Assembly (NCBI GenBank): GCA_036852015.1 | Contig: JAANDG010000045.1 | Location: forward strand, 62,001 to 126,000 | From: Pelodera strongyloides | Taxonomy: Eukaryota > Nematoda > Chromadorea > Rhabditida > Rhabditidae | DNA: 64,000 nt | Direction of reading: 5' to 3' | Shown here: piece after piece, positions 35,122 through 47,579 of the stretch | Layout of the letters: each line of letters begins with the position of its first letter | How positions within the stretch are numbered: position 1 is the stretch's first letter | Notes under the pieces: model-generated | Databases searched by the model: none | The model's input: only the letters and a program-made list of their open reading frames with translations | Told to the model about the DNA's origin: nothing | Position numbers and translations under genes: made by a program

Positions 35122-36301
35122 CTAATGTTATTCGGCTGTCGTTGGTCAAAATTCACAGTCGTACGGTCCTACCATAAGCCTACCCTGCAGTACCATACAA
35201 TAAAAATAATGGTCCACTCTACTCTACTGAACTATTAAAGATGTCGTTGGTCAACATTCACAGTTCGTGGAAAGCACGTAATATGCGCCCTTTGGATTCG
35301 GTCGGGCACAGAAATTTGAATATAATACATGGGAATGCGGCAGACCAGCATGAGTACCACAAGTCGGAGGGCAGGAGGGCATACCACTTTAACTAGTATG
35401 GACGAACTACAAAATAAAGTAGTTCTCTAACTATCTACGTAATAGCACAATAAACTTTCAGCGTACTTTGTTGGGACATTTCCAATTCAACTAGCTAACC
35501 ATAAAACGTGCACTTAAAGGGAAAGAGGACTCTCTCAGGGACCGAAAACGAAGTATAGCACATGGGCAATGGTGCACTTCATTCTTCATTACGTACATAC
35601 GCATGCGCGCCAGCCGGCGTACCACCGGGCAGGCCCGTTGGGAATACGCATATGTGAACGGGATGGATACGCGTGTGTTACGCTAACGTTATAGTTTACG
35701 TACTACGCAGTAGAAATATTCGTAATCCCAACGTCACCGTCCATACGGGGTATATCATTGCTCGAAGAACCATAATAATGGCGTGGGTTTGATTCCCTAC
35801 GGGCATATGACAAACTATGAATGTGCGTGGGTGAAAGGAGGATAACGGTAGCAAATGTATGAAATATCAGACAATTGGAGCTTATGCAAACGACCAAAGG
35901 TACCCCAACTACGAGTTATGAAAATTACAGTACATGAAAAATCGGAAATACAAACAGAGCTGGCCGTATGAACTGATTTGAATAAAGAATAAATTACTGT
36001 ATTAGTACAGTAAGAAGTAAGAACACCAACCGAGCCTGAGCCTAAGCTCAAGCCTAACAATAAGTCTAGTAACAAGGGATCTCTGGTGCATGCAACATAA
36101 ATTTGCATATATAAAGAGAAAACAAGCCGATACCAAGGTGGAAGAGCTTAGTTTATGCTCTTTTACTATGCAATTGAATTTGCAACATGCATGTTGGTCT
36201 AGACACGTGTGTGTGCAGTGAAGTTTGCAAATTTTATCGCATAAATCACGAACACGGAAGTTCACTAGGTTAAGCGGGGGGGGGGGGGGGTCGAGATCTC
36301 T

Positions 36302-36482
36302 CAAAGCGAAATATTGTCCGGTTTTTGAAACGCATCGAGGACACCAGCATTCTTATGCAACATATGCAAATGAACATAAATTAGAATAAAAAAATCGAGT
36401 GAACTTCGACCAAATTAGCATAAATATGTAAGAATTCAGTTGTCCACGATGCGTTTCAAAAACCGGCCGGCATTTCGCTTTA
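36302..36482. mobile_element. MITE of the CCGGCCGG family
   Basis: TCAAAGCGAAATATTGTCCGG pairs with CCGGCCGGCATTTCGCTTTAAA. Its right end is shared with the element starting at 36480. Confidence 0.88.
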
Positions 36483-36945
36483 AAGGGACGGGCCCATCAA
36501 AATAAACCCATATTTTGCATGTTTTTATAATTTGCATAAAGGGGGTTTATTATAATATATGTACACTAAGTTACGGCTAGACTTTATCCCGCTGAAATTT
36601 TTCGGTGTCGATAAACTCAAAAGTATACCGTAGGAGACCAACAATTGCACCCTATTTTCTTGTCGCGTGTCCGGGGGGAATGTGGCTATATGGACAGATA
36701 GTCTCCCGGGTCCCAATCAGAGCGAGGTATCCTCGGGAGACGCGGTAAGGAAATAAGGGTGCAATTATTGGTCTTCTACGGTATACTTTTGAGTTTATCG
36801 ACACCGAAAAATTTCAGCTGGATAAAGTCTAGCCGTAACTTAATGTACATATATTATAATAAACCCCCTTTATACAAATTATAAATACATGCAAAATATA
36901 GGTTTTTTTTTGATGGGCTCTTCTTTTTTTTGATGCCCCCTTTAA
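36480..36945. mobile_element. Long palindrome of the TTAAAGGGAC family
   Basis: TTAAAGGGACGGGCCCATCA at the left. TTTGATGGGCTC and a duplicated TTTGATGCCCCCTTTAA at the right. Inner arms around GGTGTCGATAAACTCAAAAG are inverted. Confidence 0.85.
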
Positions 36946-37060
36946 GCTCTTCTACTAGTCGACAGGTATGCCAAAACAGCTATAGTATTACCTATCACTA
37001 ATAGTTGCTAATGGTAAGCACTGTTAAGCTGGTTTTTCTTCCGGAATAAAATGTATTTTT

Positions 37061-37240
37061 TAATGCGAAACACCGGCCGGTTTTTGAAACACGTCGAGTA
37101 GACCAGAATTCTTAAGCAGCTTATGCAAATCGACATAAATTAGAGTAACAAATCGAGGTAAATAGAATAAATCAACATAATTGCGGACAAATTAAGTTGG
37201 GCACGATGCGTAGCAAAAACCGGCCACTATTTCGCTTTAA
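37061..37240. mobile_element. MITE of the CCGGCCGG family
   Basis: TAATGCGAAACACCGGCCGG pairs with CCGGCCACTATTTCGCTTTAA. Its right end abuts the next palindrome. Confidence 0.82.
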
Positions 37241-37694
37241 AGGATCGCAGTCACTCCAAAATCATAATTTTGCTTCGAGTTTACTTGAATTTAGTAAAGA
37301 ATAAAGAAAAATACTTTACCAAAACCGAATAATTTGAATTCCAACTCAGGGGGTGAACAAGTAGAAAAGTAGTTCTACTTAAAGGGTCAGGCCCACTTCA
37401 AATGACCCCTACTTCAAATGACCACTTCAAATGCCTGCAGACCCTAGCTGTGTATGTAAATATATAATATGTAGATATTTGCCGAAATAATTTGCATACT
37501 CCCGATCGGGAAGCAGCTGTATGAACACGTTTCGTGATCCTGCGGTAGTTAATTAGAACTACTATTCTACTTGTTCACTCCCTGAGGTGGAATTCAAATT
37601 ATTCGGTTTTGGTAAAGTATTTGTCTCTATTCTTTACTAAATACAAGTAAACTCGAAGAAAAACGACGATTTTGTAGTGACTGCGATCCTTTAA
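37237..37694. mobile_element. Palindromic element, AAAGGATCGCAGTCACT family, copy 1
   Basis: TTTAAAGGATCGCAGTCACT pairs with AGTGACTGCGATCCTTTAAA. Inner TTTACCAAAACCGAATAATT pairs with its inverse. A fragment of the TTAAAGGGTCAGGCCC family is nested at 37378-37420. Confidence 0.88.
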
Positions 37695-38106
37695 ACGGGT
37701 TGGAAAAGGCGTAACATAAAAAGAAACAAATTGAAAATTGGATGCCGGGGGTGGGTGGCTGAATTGAATAAAACCGAATTATTACCCTGCAGTTGCGTGT
37801 GCAAAAACCACAATTTACTCGGGGGTGGCGTTTTTATATACAATTTGTGAAAATCGAAAACCAACAAGAGGGTACAACACGTAATTTTGATACATATGCT
37901 GGACAGCAGTATTTCCATGTATTGTAAGCAAATTCCTGTGCATGTCTGACTATTTGCGGAACATAATGGAACAAAATTTGCAAATACATGGGGACGTAAA
38001 TTTCCAGGTGCTGGCGCCCTACCTAAAACTAAATTCATTGTTTGCAATTGGTGCTCCTAATTGTGAGAATAGAAGGTTTATCGTCTATTTGTATACAACG
38101 GCCCAT

Positions 38107-38278
38107 GTTAAAGCGAAATACCGGCCGGTTTTTGAAACGCATCGTGGACAACTGTATTATGCAAATTTGCTAGAATTTAGCTCGATTTTTTATTCTAATT
38201 TATGTTCATTTGCATAAGCTGCATAAGAATGCTGGTCTACTCGATGTATTTCAAAAACCGGCCGGTATTTTGCTTTAA
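38107..38278. mobile_element. MITE of the CCGGCCGG family
   Basis: GTTAAAGCGAAATACCGGCCGG pairs with CCGGCCGGTATTTTGCTTTAA. Confidence 0.9.
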
Positions 38279-38871
38279 GATGCTGTAAAAAAAACAGGTT
38301 ACTTACGTTATTCGACTAAATAGGTTTGCTCTATTTGAGCACGCCCTGTAGGTAAGCAATGTGTTCGAATATAGTTGCTTACTAAACCAGTAAAATACCC
38401 TTTACCAAAAAATAGGATTGAATTTGTACTAGAAAAATCGCATGACACGATACCACATTCTGGCAACCTACTAAAATTTGAGAATGATGTTAGATTCTCA
38501 AATCTTCCTCGGCACATATGATAAACTTTTTCAAATGAATGACTTGATGCCTCACGGGACCACCCTAAATGACAACAGAATACCGTAATCTGGTCCCTTA
38601 AGGGAATATTTTCGAAGTTTCTGAATGGAAAAAAAGCGTAGCTGGTTGCTAATTATAAGAGGTAAAGGTGGGTAGCAGATACAAATCTGCTTTGTAAAGC
38701 TCAAACTATAACATAACTTCCACGTGCGTACTTATGTACAGGTAGCCACGTGCAATAAATTATCTTATTATATAAAGGAGAAGAGTTTACTTTTTTGTTT
38801 GTGTGAACATAACGAAATCCTTTCATAAAGAAAATTTTCTATTCAAAATCGAAAGAGAGCATACAAAATCT

Positions 38872-38955
38872 TTGCCGCAGGCGAGATTCGAACCAACAGC
38901 AACACATACTCTCTCGATTCACAGTCCAACGCTCTACCTGTTGAGCTATGCTAGC
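38872..38955 (-). pseudogene. tRNA-like sequence, minus strand
   Basis: On the minus strand TAGCTCAACAGGTAGAGCG (A box) is followed by an anticodon-like loop CTGTGAA and then GGTTCGAATCTCGCC (B box). The region between the anticodon arm and T arm is too long and the stems pair imperfectly, so a tRNA pseudogene or SINE is more likely than a functional His tRNA. Confidence 0.45.
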
Positions 38956-39120
38956 TTATATGTCGAGGATATTATAGGAGATATTATACGAGAACAGAAG
39001 AGCGATAGCAAATTTGCATGATTTGCAAAAACGCTGAAGTCCAGAACCAAATTATACGTTTCCGCATAAACGTAAATGAAAGTCCTTTTTATCTTTGTAG
39101 AAATTCCTTTTTTTTTACAG

Positions 39121-39189
39121 TGTGTAACAATGGGCCGAAGGCCGATTCCCCCAGTCGGAGAAGAGCCCGTAGGGCTCTTCGAACGGCTG
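39121..39189 (+). CDS. Orphan exon-like block containing a perfect hairpin
   Basis: A strong acceptor (TTCCTTTTTTTTTACAG) and donor (CTG, then GTAAGC) bound exactly 69 nt, open in two frames. One reads CVTMGRRPIPPVGEEPVGLF. The block contains GAAGAGCCC-GTA-GGGCTCTTC. No partner exons were found, so it could be a gene remnant or a structured non-coding element. Confidence 0.25.
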
Positions 39190-39439
39190 GTAAGCTATAA
39201 CAGAACTTCCACGTCGTACGTAAATACACTACATGTAGTCACCTAGTACCTCAATGTAGTTAGTTTACTGTACTTGAAATATCCTACAGATCCTATTTAT
39301 ACGCTAGTCGTACTTACGTTTAGTCATCTAGATCCAGTACTGTAAAGTACATGGTTTTAGTTATGTAGCAATTGAAAAAATCACATTGTAGTCGTGCGTT
39401 AGTAGAAGGTAGTTATCGGTAGTTATCCAGTGTAGTTAG

Positions 39440-39790
39440 ATTCACTGACGAAACTTGGCGTGCAAGCCGCGTGCGAACGGCGTGCAAAGTGCATTTGGGG
39501 CTCAAGTTACCCGCCGTTATCGCGATGCTTTCAAGCGAAAAGCACGAGGCGATATGGCGTGAGTACGGCGTGCACGCGGCAAAGTTACGGCGGCCTACTT
39601 GCACGCCAGAACCATACGGCGTGCCACTTTTCTCCACGCAGCATGCACGCAATAACGTTGAATTTTCACGTTGATGGAGTAAGCCTCATAGCAAAGGCTC
39701 GTCGTTTTTGCTCGAATGTACCCGGCAACGATACGGCGTGCAACTTGCACGCCACGTTTTTCCACGCCGCATGGTATCATAATTCATAAT
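39440..39790. repeat. CpG-rich island with repeated GGCGTGCA word
   Basis: CGGCGTGCAA, TGGCGTGCAA or their inverses (TTGCACGCC) occur about ten times in 350 bases, for example CGGCGTGCAACTTGCACGCC. The ORFs on both strands share no protein-like pattern. Confidence 0.7.
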
Positions 39791-40316
39791 TATCTGACGC
39801 TTCATGAAAGGCACCAAGAGTTCTTTCCGTCCATACGTGACTAGTGTTCTATCAGTCCGATCATACTGTTTGCGTGGGATGGTGTGTCGTAAGCAAATAC
39901 ATAATATTTTTATTTCGTGTACAGTTCTTTGGCATGCCATACACCATGCCGTAAGTCTGTAACGCTGAAAAAAAATAAGAAAACATTTTCCATTTGATGC
40001 CCATGAGACAGAGTCATCATCATTTTTATGTTGCAAAGAATAGATACTCGTCATAATTCACAAACAATAACATCTTGTAAAGTTTATCAATGAACAGCAT
40101 AATATGGTACAAGTTCATAAATAATAAATGTTTGTCAAACTGCGCAGAATTAAGGAAGAGAAAATAATACACAGTCATACATTTACTGTGCTGCACAGTA
40201 CAAGGGGAACAAACTCGTGTATAGATGTACTTGCTGATTCCGTATTTATACTAAGTATTTGAGGATGATAATAGATTATTTGAGTACATAGAAGTAAAAT
40301 AACCTTAGAATTATAT

Positions 40317-40517
40317 TTAAAGCGGTACAACAGACGGTTTAATATTGATTTTAGATAAATGCATTCCCATGCATCATATGCAAATTTGAATGTTTATCAA
40401 AAATGTCAAAAATGTATGATTACAAATTCGAGCTAAATTCGAGCTCAATTAGCATAGATACATCGTAATGCAATTGTTCATCATACCTTTCAAAAACCGG
40501 CAGTTATATCGCTTTAA
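40317..40517. mobile_element. MITE, AAAGCGGTATAACAGCCG subfamily
   Basis: TTTAAAGCGGTACAACAGACGG pairs with CCGGCAGTTATATCGCTTTAAA. Confidence 0.82.
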
Positions 40518-40750
40518 AAGTCACTCGCTTATGATCGAAACTATAGCGCAACCCTTTATTGGAGCTGCTTCATCATACGGGGTAAAAGTATGATAATAGT
40601 ACGACGAAAGACAACGACTAGTACGAGAAAAGCAAACAAAAAGCACCGAACGAAATTAAAGTTAACGAAAAGGCACACGTGCTCCGTTCGGAGATTATAT
40701 ATAGGCTTTTTGGAATACTTATTTCAACACGTGGTGAGTTTAGGTATCGT

Positions 40751-40830
40751 TTAAAGTGCTATAACAGCAGGTTTTTGAAACATAATTGGGACGCTGTATT
40801 CCCATGTATTGTTTTAAATGACTTTAGAAA
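40751..40830. mobile_element. Half MITE of the AAAGCGGTATAACAGCCG subfamily
   Basis: GTTTAAAGTGCTATAACAGCAGG then TTTTTGAAACATAATTGGG; no right end. Confidence 0.6.
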
Positions 40831-40950
40831 AGGCTATGCATGCAATATTTTGTCAAACTTTCTTTTGCAAACCGCTTATTGCATATCTTTAATTGCAATA
40901 TAGTATAATAAAATTTTCAGAATAAGCTATTCTACAAATCCCATGAAGTC

Positions 40951-41063
40951 TGTAGAGAGAGATAATGAAATAGAGAGAGACATAGAGAAGAGAGAAAGAG
41001 AGAGAACGAAAGAGAGAATAAAAAAGAGGAAGAAAGAGAGGAAGACAGAGAGAGAGAAATTGT
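40951..41063. repeat. (GA)n-rich microsatellite
   Basis: GAGAGA with AAAGAG and GAAAGA interruptions. Confidence 0.9.
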
Positions 41064-41363
41064 TGAAGAAACAAATAAAAAGATGAAGAAAATCAGACAA
41101 CAACTGAATTATAAGGCCCGAATCCTGAATTTCCATCCAACAAGGGGGAGAGGATGTATTTTTATCCAAAAGGTAAGCCCCAACCAAATTAAATGACGCT
41201 TCTTTCCCGTCCAAAACAATACCAAATTTGGGTGAGTGGGTTTGGTATTTGCTCCCCTTTTTTGGGGATAAAGACAAAGTTGAAAGGCCATCGAGGAAAG
41301 GGATGAAGGAGTAAAACACAATCATTTTTTCACAGTTTCACATTTTGTTATAGTATTCGAGAG

Positions 41364-41422
41364 AAACAGAGAGAGAGAGAGGGGGGGGAGAGAGAGGGAG
41401 AGAGAGAGAGCGAGAGAGAGAG
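41364..41422. repeat. (GA)n microsatellite
   Basis: GAGAGA around a GGGGGGGG tract. Confidence 0.9.
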
Positions 41423-41867
41423 TCAAAAAGAACAAACCTCCAGAAAACAATAGATAAAAACATACTAGCTATACTCCGGTACAATGTACAGTATGCACAC
41501 TTTTTAATGAGGGCTCTTACACAGAATTCCGTTTCCCTATGTGACGATGCGCAACAAATGACAAACCATAAACATAAGCTTATTCTTTGGCAAAATGTAG
41601 TTTGTAGTTAGGAACAGAATAAAATGTAAAAAAACTCAATGATGCTTTACATGGAGGTGCGTGAAATGTCACTTAGAAAGAAAGGCTGCACGCTGCTTGA
41701 GGCCTAGACTGGGCGTGGACTAGGACCCGGAACCCTGTTAAAGACCAAATTTTTAAATTAAGTCCAACTTGGGCTTGTGAGGTCAGACGGAAATTGACTG
41801 ACCCCTTATTTCCCTGAGGAACCGGATGGAAAACCAAAAAATTGCCGAACCCACAGGAAACCGTCGC

Positions 41868-42058
41868 TGGCCCGTCACCAAATGGTTTTACCGAAAAAAC
41901 CCATCTGGTGACTAGTTCGCGACTGGTTCGGGTGACCAGTTGATGACGGTTTTCGATAAAATTTGGTCACCACATGGTCACGAGTTGGTCACCAAACGGG
42001 CTGGCCCACGAAAAAACCAGCGAACCGTCACCAAATGGGTTCACCCATTTCCCATGTA
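41868..42058. repeat. GGTGAC-word repeat, copy 2
   Basis: CCCGTCACCAAATGGTTTTACC, then CATCTGGTGACTAGTTCG, AGTTGATGACGGTTTTCG, GAGTTGGTCACCAAACGGG and GGTTCACCCATTTCCCATGT. It is co-linear with copies at 29668-29835 and 54699-54867. Confidence 0.85.
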
Positions 42059-42508
42059 TAATAAAACAAGACAAGACCAGTAGCAACTTTTCAGTACAAC
42101 TTCTTTTTTGGGCATGAGATTTTGTCAATGCTTATTGGCCAAAAACACACTCATGGCCAGAGAGGTAAGGATAGACACCAGTAGAGAGGTTAGTATTACC
42201 TAATGTCTAAATTCACTATAATACGATCAAAAAAGTACAGCCCAGACTAATAACCTCTTCTTTCTCGTTGTTGTTGTTTAGGCAATTATAAGAAATTCGT
42301 AGACGTTGTCGACTGTAATTATCCTTCATACTGTGTAAATACATAGGTACGTACGTACAACGTACAACTACGGATTGTTCTGGAAACATATTCTTCACCA
42401 ATTGAAGTTCTCACTACTATGTGGCCATGCATGGAACGACTAGTAACGTGTTAATTTATTGTTATGTAAAGGAAGCTTGCCAGTAATTAGGCCATAAGCT
42501 TAGTTTAA

Positions 42509-42571
42509 AACTGGTTTCACTGGTTTTTTTCGTGGGCCAGCATGTTTGGTGACCAACTCGTGACAATGACA
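42509..42571. repeat. GGTGAC-word repeat, fragment in inverse orientation
   Basis: CACTGGTTTTTTTCGTGGGCC then GGTGACCAACTCGTGACAATG. This matches the right half of copy 2 read in reverse complement. Confidence 0.65.
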
Positions 42572-43319
42572 TGTACCTTATGTCCCTTATTACCGTTTTT
42601 CTGTCTTAACTGTATTTATTGTCTTATGTATGTTTGTGCGCGTGTAATAAATTATTATTAAATTATAAATTATAATGTGGTGACCAAGAATCTGGCCATA
42701 AACTAGTGAATCAAATGCAAAGCCAAAAACTGGCGAATGGGGTTTCCAACTTTTTAACTGTGAATTCTCAAATAGGTTAGTAGTTTAAAGGCTCCATGAC
42801 ACCTTAATCAAGTCCTATCGAGGCTTAATCACATTGACTGATAGAAGACTATATTTTTACATACAATGCAAGGGTCTGCACGCAGCTCAACAAGTTTCGC
42901 AATCTCGCGGTAGTCTAATAACTCCGCTTCTCTAGTGTCTAGTAGTTCACTCCCTGAGTTAGGCAAATTATTCAGTTTTCGCTAAGCATTTGGCTACTTT
43001 CTTTACTGGGGTTTCCAAGTATGGCGGATTTTCCTTCGCATAGAAAAAACTATCGTATCTTGGAACTAAACGAGAATATCTACAGGCAGTTTTTGCGGCC
43101 GGTAGTCACGGGACTATTTTTTCAAGAGTGCTATTCTCGCCTCGTTTTTGCTTATAGCATTTCGCATTTTCTATAATGCAAACGATTTTTTAAAGGTGTA
43201 TCAAATACGGTATCCTACTCTCGGCTACTACACAAGGAAGCTTGGATACAAGGAGCTTGGAATCTACGTCGTTGGAACCTACGACCCAGGAAGATATTCA
43301 GTGCCGGTAAACAAGATTT

Positions 43320-43640
43320 AGAATTGTCTGTTTCGAAAGTATTTCGAAAGTAATTAGCATACGAAAAGTGTAATATAAAGATGCGAGTCGAGCATAGTAT
43401 CAGAGTCACCCAAGACAAGTGCGACTACACTAGGACCTGCTGCCAAGCCTGCTGAGGACTCGACTCGACTACTGCTGTGCTGTGGATCTACTCTGGGGAT
43501 CTACAGAAGTACACGTGCCCGTACTCCACCGTCTACATCGTCGTGTATTAATTGTGTTTAGAGTTTACGAATAAACTTTTCGTATATCTCGTGTGCAACG
43601 CATCGCAACGGGATATACTCATAATGTCACTGGTGTGAAC
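43320..43640 (+). mobile_element. Possible solo LTR
   Basis: A TATA-like AATATAAAGATGCG near 43370 is followed about 200 bases later by GAATAAACTTTTCG and a GT-rich stretch, as in R-U5 of an LTR. The sequence then runs ...AATGTCACTGGTGTGAACACGG, where TGGTGTGAACACGG resembles a primer-binding site after an LTR 3' end. No gag/pol or second LTR is seen, and the 5' end is not defined. Confidence 0.3.
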
Positions 43641-43810
43641 ACGGTACGTTGTGTCACTCGTTTATTGTAGAACTCCTCCATGGCACACTATTTTGCGATT
43701 GATACTTGAAGGGAAAATGCACTGTTTTTTTGGCATAAATGGAAACCCCATGCTAAATACAGTAAACTCGAGGCAGAGTAAGGAATTTGTAGTTTCTAGT
43801 GACTGCGATC

Positions 43811-44260
43811 CTTTAAAGGATCGCAGTCACTTCAAAATCATCATTTGGCTTCGAGTTTACTTGAATTTAGTAAAGAATAAAGAAAAAAAAACTTTACCAA
43901 AACCGAATAATTTGAATTCCAACTCACAATCAGGGGGTGAACAAGTAGAAAAGTAATTCTACTTAACTACCGCGGGATTTTGAAACGTGTAGTGATATGC
44001 CTGCAGACCCTTGCAGTATATGTAAAGATATAATATGCAGATATTTGCCGAAATAATTTGCATACTCCCGATCAGGAAGCAGCTGTATGAACACGTTTCG
44101 TGACCCTGCGGTAGTTAAGTAGAACTACTTTTCTACTTGTTCACTCCCTGAGTCGGAATTTAAATTATTCGGTTTTGGTAAAGTATTTGTCTCTATTCTT
44201 TATTAAATACAAGTAAACTCGAAGAAAAACGACGATTTTGTAGTGACTGCGATCCTTTAA
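43811..44260. mobile_element. Palindromic element, AAAGGATCGCAGTCACT family, copy 2
   Basis: About 450 bases, co-linear with copy 1 (37237-37694), with the same terminal and inner inverted repeats but without the nested fragment. A second truncated copy abuts it head-to-head on the left, sharing TTTAAA. Confidence 0.9.
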
Positions 44261-44917
44261 GAAATCTTCTGTGCCCTCTGCAATGCTGCAAACCCGCTTG
44301 CAAATAAATAAAGAGCTAAAAAGGGTGAATTAAAATTGTACAAGCTGACAACCGCTAATTACTGGCTATAATTATACGAGTACGCCCGAATCTACTATAA
44401 TTGCTCGCACAAATCTTAGCAAGGCGATAATTACAAAAACCGTTTAGATGCTCGCTTGCCCAATAAAACCGTAAACAACTAGCTATAAATAAATGTAAAT
44501 CGCAGAGTGCAAGTGGCTATTCTGAAGACGAATAATGAATTGGACACATTGAAATCATTCAGTTTTATTGAAAGCATGAGAGAATAATTGTGCCCAACAT
44601 GGCAATTATTACACGTGCATAATTGCTCTTCTTACCGTTGGGATTCTATATAATTCGTTCAGAAGTTAGAAACACTTCAATTGGCGTGCAAGCGCGTGAG
44701 AAATTTGGCGAAATGGGCCTGGCGCGCAATTGTGTACGCCGATCTCGCGCCGCATGCGCGCCGCTCGTGTTGAGAAGGGGGCGACCTGTGGTGTAAAACG
44801 GACGCGGAATCTACTACTGTACATTGGTTCTGAGCTGCTCGTGCTGCGGTTATGTTCTTCTGAGTTTTCGTGATCTTTAGCTTTAGAAGGAGACCTTCGA
44901 CTTCTTTCATGATTCTA

Positions 44918-45075
44918 TAACAGCTGGTTTTTTGAAACGTATACTGGATACGTTGTATGCAAATGAATATAATTAGAATAAAAATCGCGCAGCGTCGCAC
45001 CACTACATATCAACGACATTGGAATACAGCGTCCAAGTCATGTTTCAAAAACCGGCTGCTATATATATACCACGT
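44918..45075. mobile_element. MITE, ATAACAGCCGG subfamily, ends degraded
   Basis: TCTATAACAGCTGGTTTTTTG pairs with AAAAACCGGCTGCTATATAT. The interior has TTGTATGCAAATGAATATAATTAG. Confidence 0.75.
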
Positions 45076-46127
45076 TAAATTTAGCGAGTCTATAAAAAAC
45101 TAAACATTATTCATTGTTCAGGACAACATCAGCTCTATTTTAGGTGGATCACCTGCTTGAAAACGATTTCAAACTTCCTACCGCCCCCACAAGGAACATT
45201 ATATTTTCATTCATGAAAATTTAAAATCCAGCGCAAAATTACTAGAATTTAAAGTACTTAGTAGTTTAAAGCACAGTTTACCACCTGGCTGGGTTCAATA
45301 TTTCGATTTTGATCTTCTGAACATGGTACATAAATAGCAACATAGCAGCGAAAACTTTGAATGAAATTAAAATTAAAATTAAACAAACTGAAATGCAAAT
45401 TGACACTGATGTTTTACCAGTTGAGTACAAGAATAAAACACATAAAAATTTGTCTCTAGATAAATAAAAATATACCTTCTTTTTTATTTTGCGGTTCTTT
45501 TTCGATGAATTACGACGTATCGTAGTTTTTCCATCCCCTATAGATATTTTCCATTGGATATTTTCCATAGCCTTACAGTTTTTCAGAGCACAGATATTTA
45601 CGTGACCGGGTCCTTTAATTTGCATCTCTTGATAGACAGAGTAATAAACTAATAGTAATAGCACGTGGCATTATACTAATTATACATACGACGCGATAGG
45701 TTTTGCTTCACGAAAATTCAAAATTCGGCAAAAAAAAAGCTGAGCAAGGGTCTTCTGTACAGACTTAGAGTTGCAGATAGATGAAAAAAAGGTGTTTCAG
45801 CTGCCAATTTACAAGCATTTGCAGATATTCTTTTGCAAAATATAATATAATTTTCTTTTTTTCGCTCACTGTTCTCGGGAAAACGGGAATACCCGGTATT
45901 TCTGTTGCAAGTTTCCTATGAATTATGAAAAGAGGCTCATGATTTTAGCATTTTTTGTTTAGCCTCGCCGTGGATGGAAAATGCGTATGTATTTGTGAAA
46001 GTTTTATGCAATTAGAGTACGGTAGCCCAATAGGTATATGCTAATTTCTACCGTGCGATAGACAGACTAACAGACTGGACTCTGTATGTAGTTGCCACAA
46101 TAGGCTGCTACATGACTTGCATAATAG

Positions 46128-46271
46128 GCCGTATTCTCGGGTCGACGGAAACGTTCCGTTTGGGAAATCCTTTGTATGCAAATTTCTCGACTATCTAGAC
46201 TAGCTGGAGGAAAAATTTGCATACGAATGAGCTCACAAACGGAACATTCCCGTCGACCCGAGAATACGGGC
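46128..46271. mobile_element. Palindromic element, CGTATTCTCGGGTCGACGG ends
   Basis: CCGTATTCTCGGGTCGACGG pairs with CCGTCGACCCGAGAATACGG, and inner TTTGTATGCAAATTTCTCG pairs with its inverse. Single copy here. Confidence 0.85.
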
Positions 46272-47006
46272 TAATAATGTTGTGTATTTCAGTGAACAAC
46301 AGGAGTCGACTAGACTTGCTTCTGACAAGGGAACCGTCAACTATGGCCACGACTTCTAGAGATGTACTATAGGAAGCGTTCTATTTTAAAAGGAAGTAAA
46401 TAAAGTCACATTAACAATACAAGTGTAAAGGAGAGTATTGATAGATGAAGTGTATCATGTTCTTTAACGCTTCGACCCTGATCAGGGACAATATTGATCA
46501 GCTTGAAATTCTCTACAAAATAAGCTCTAGCACATCTCAATAAGTCTTGGTCATAGTTCAGGGTTCCACTGTCACTGTGAGCTAGCATTTGGTTGGCTCC
46601 ACTCCACATAAGTCATAGCTTCTGAACGTTTGGTTAGTTTACATATAACACAAAGATATATAAATAACTCAACGTAAACCAAGCAGCCTGCACATAACCA
46701 ACTGTGCCTTGGGTTAAATTCACCCCTTGCAAAGCAACACGCAGTTTAAACTCGGGGGTTAAGCCAACCTCGTAAATCAAAGTAAAACAAGGAATACCGA
46801 ATAAAATCCGGTTTATGACCTTTTTGTTTGCAAATGTTGTCCTAATGAATAAGTTATTGTTCGCGATCGCTTTTCCATTCGGCGTGGAGGTTGAGCCGCG
46901 TTTTAATTCTCTATTTTACTTTCTAGAACAGGATAGATCAAAAGGTACAAAGAAAAGGTAAAACGTATGATTTCATCGTAGATAACCAAAAAAACTTATG
47001 CATTTA

Positions 47007-47178
47007 TAAAGCGATATAAAGGCTACTTTTTAAGTTGGACAATCGCATTGAAATTCGTTGCGTCAAAATGGAAAGAATTAGAACAAAAAAAAATCACAGC
47101 GGTATCGCTTTGCATACACAACTTGGGAATATAGCGTCCAATGTATTTTTCAAAAGCCGGGTGCCATACCGCTTTAAC
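47007..47178. mobile_element. MITE, AAAGCGGTATAACAGCCG subfamily, diverged
   Basis: TAAAGCGATATAAAGGCTAC at the left and AAAAGCCGGGTGCCATACCGCTTTAA at the right. Confidence 0.65.
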
Positions 47179-47523
47179 TTTCCGTAGCAGAAGACAAAGC
47201 AGTGTATTATTTAAAAGCTATGGTGCGCCAGTGGTGAGCGATAAGTGTGCGTGTCCGTTTGGCGCACACCTCGCGCGCCTTAGCGGCAGACAACACCTAT
47301 TACGCGGCAATATTGCGGAGCTTCAGCAGTGAGACAAGCTGGACACTCAGACCCACTGGCCTAAGTATTCTACAACTGAAAATGTATGCTTGCACGTAAC
47401 CTAAACATTTCCAAATAAAGCTGTATGATGACTAACAATAAGTTATTATTATAAACCAAAATAAAAACAAAAACGTGGATTGACCGATAAACATATTACT
47501 AGCATCATGGCTCATGTCTTATC

Positions 47524-47524
<1 letters not shown>

Positions 47525-47579
<55 letters not shown>

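Noticed and set aside
41109..41325. Minus-strand ORFs over 41.1-41.3 kb (FGIVLDGKEASFNLVGAYLL)
   Set aside because: Looks mildly protein-like, but two overlapping frames are equally open and there is no acceptor or donor in phase.
43651..43956. 101-codon plus ORF
   Set aside because: Runs through two abutting palindromic elements (junction at 43815).
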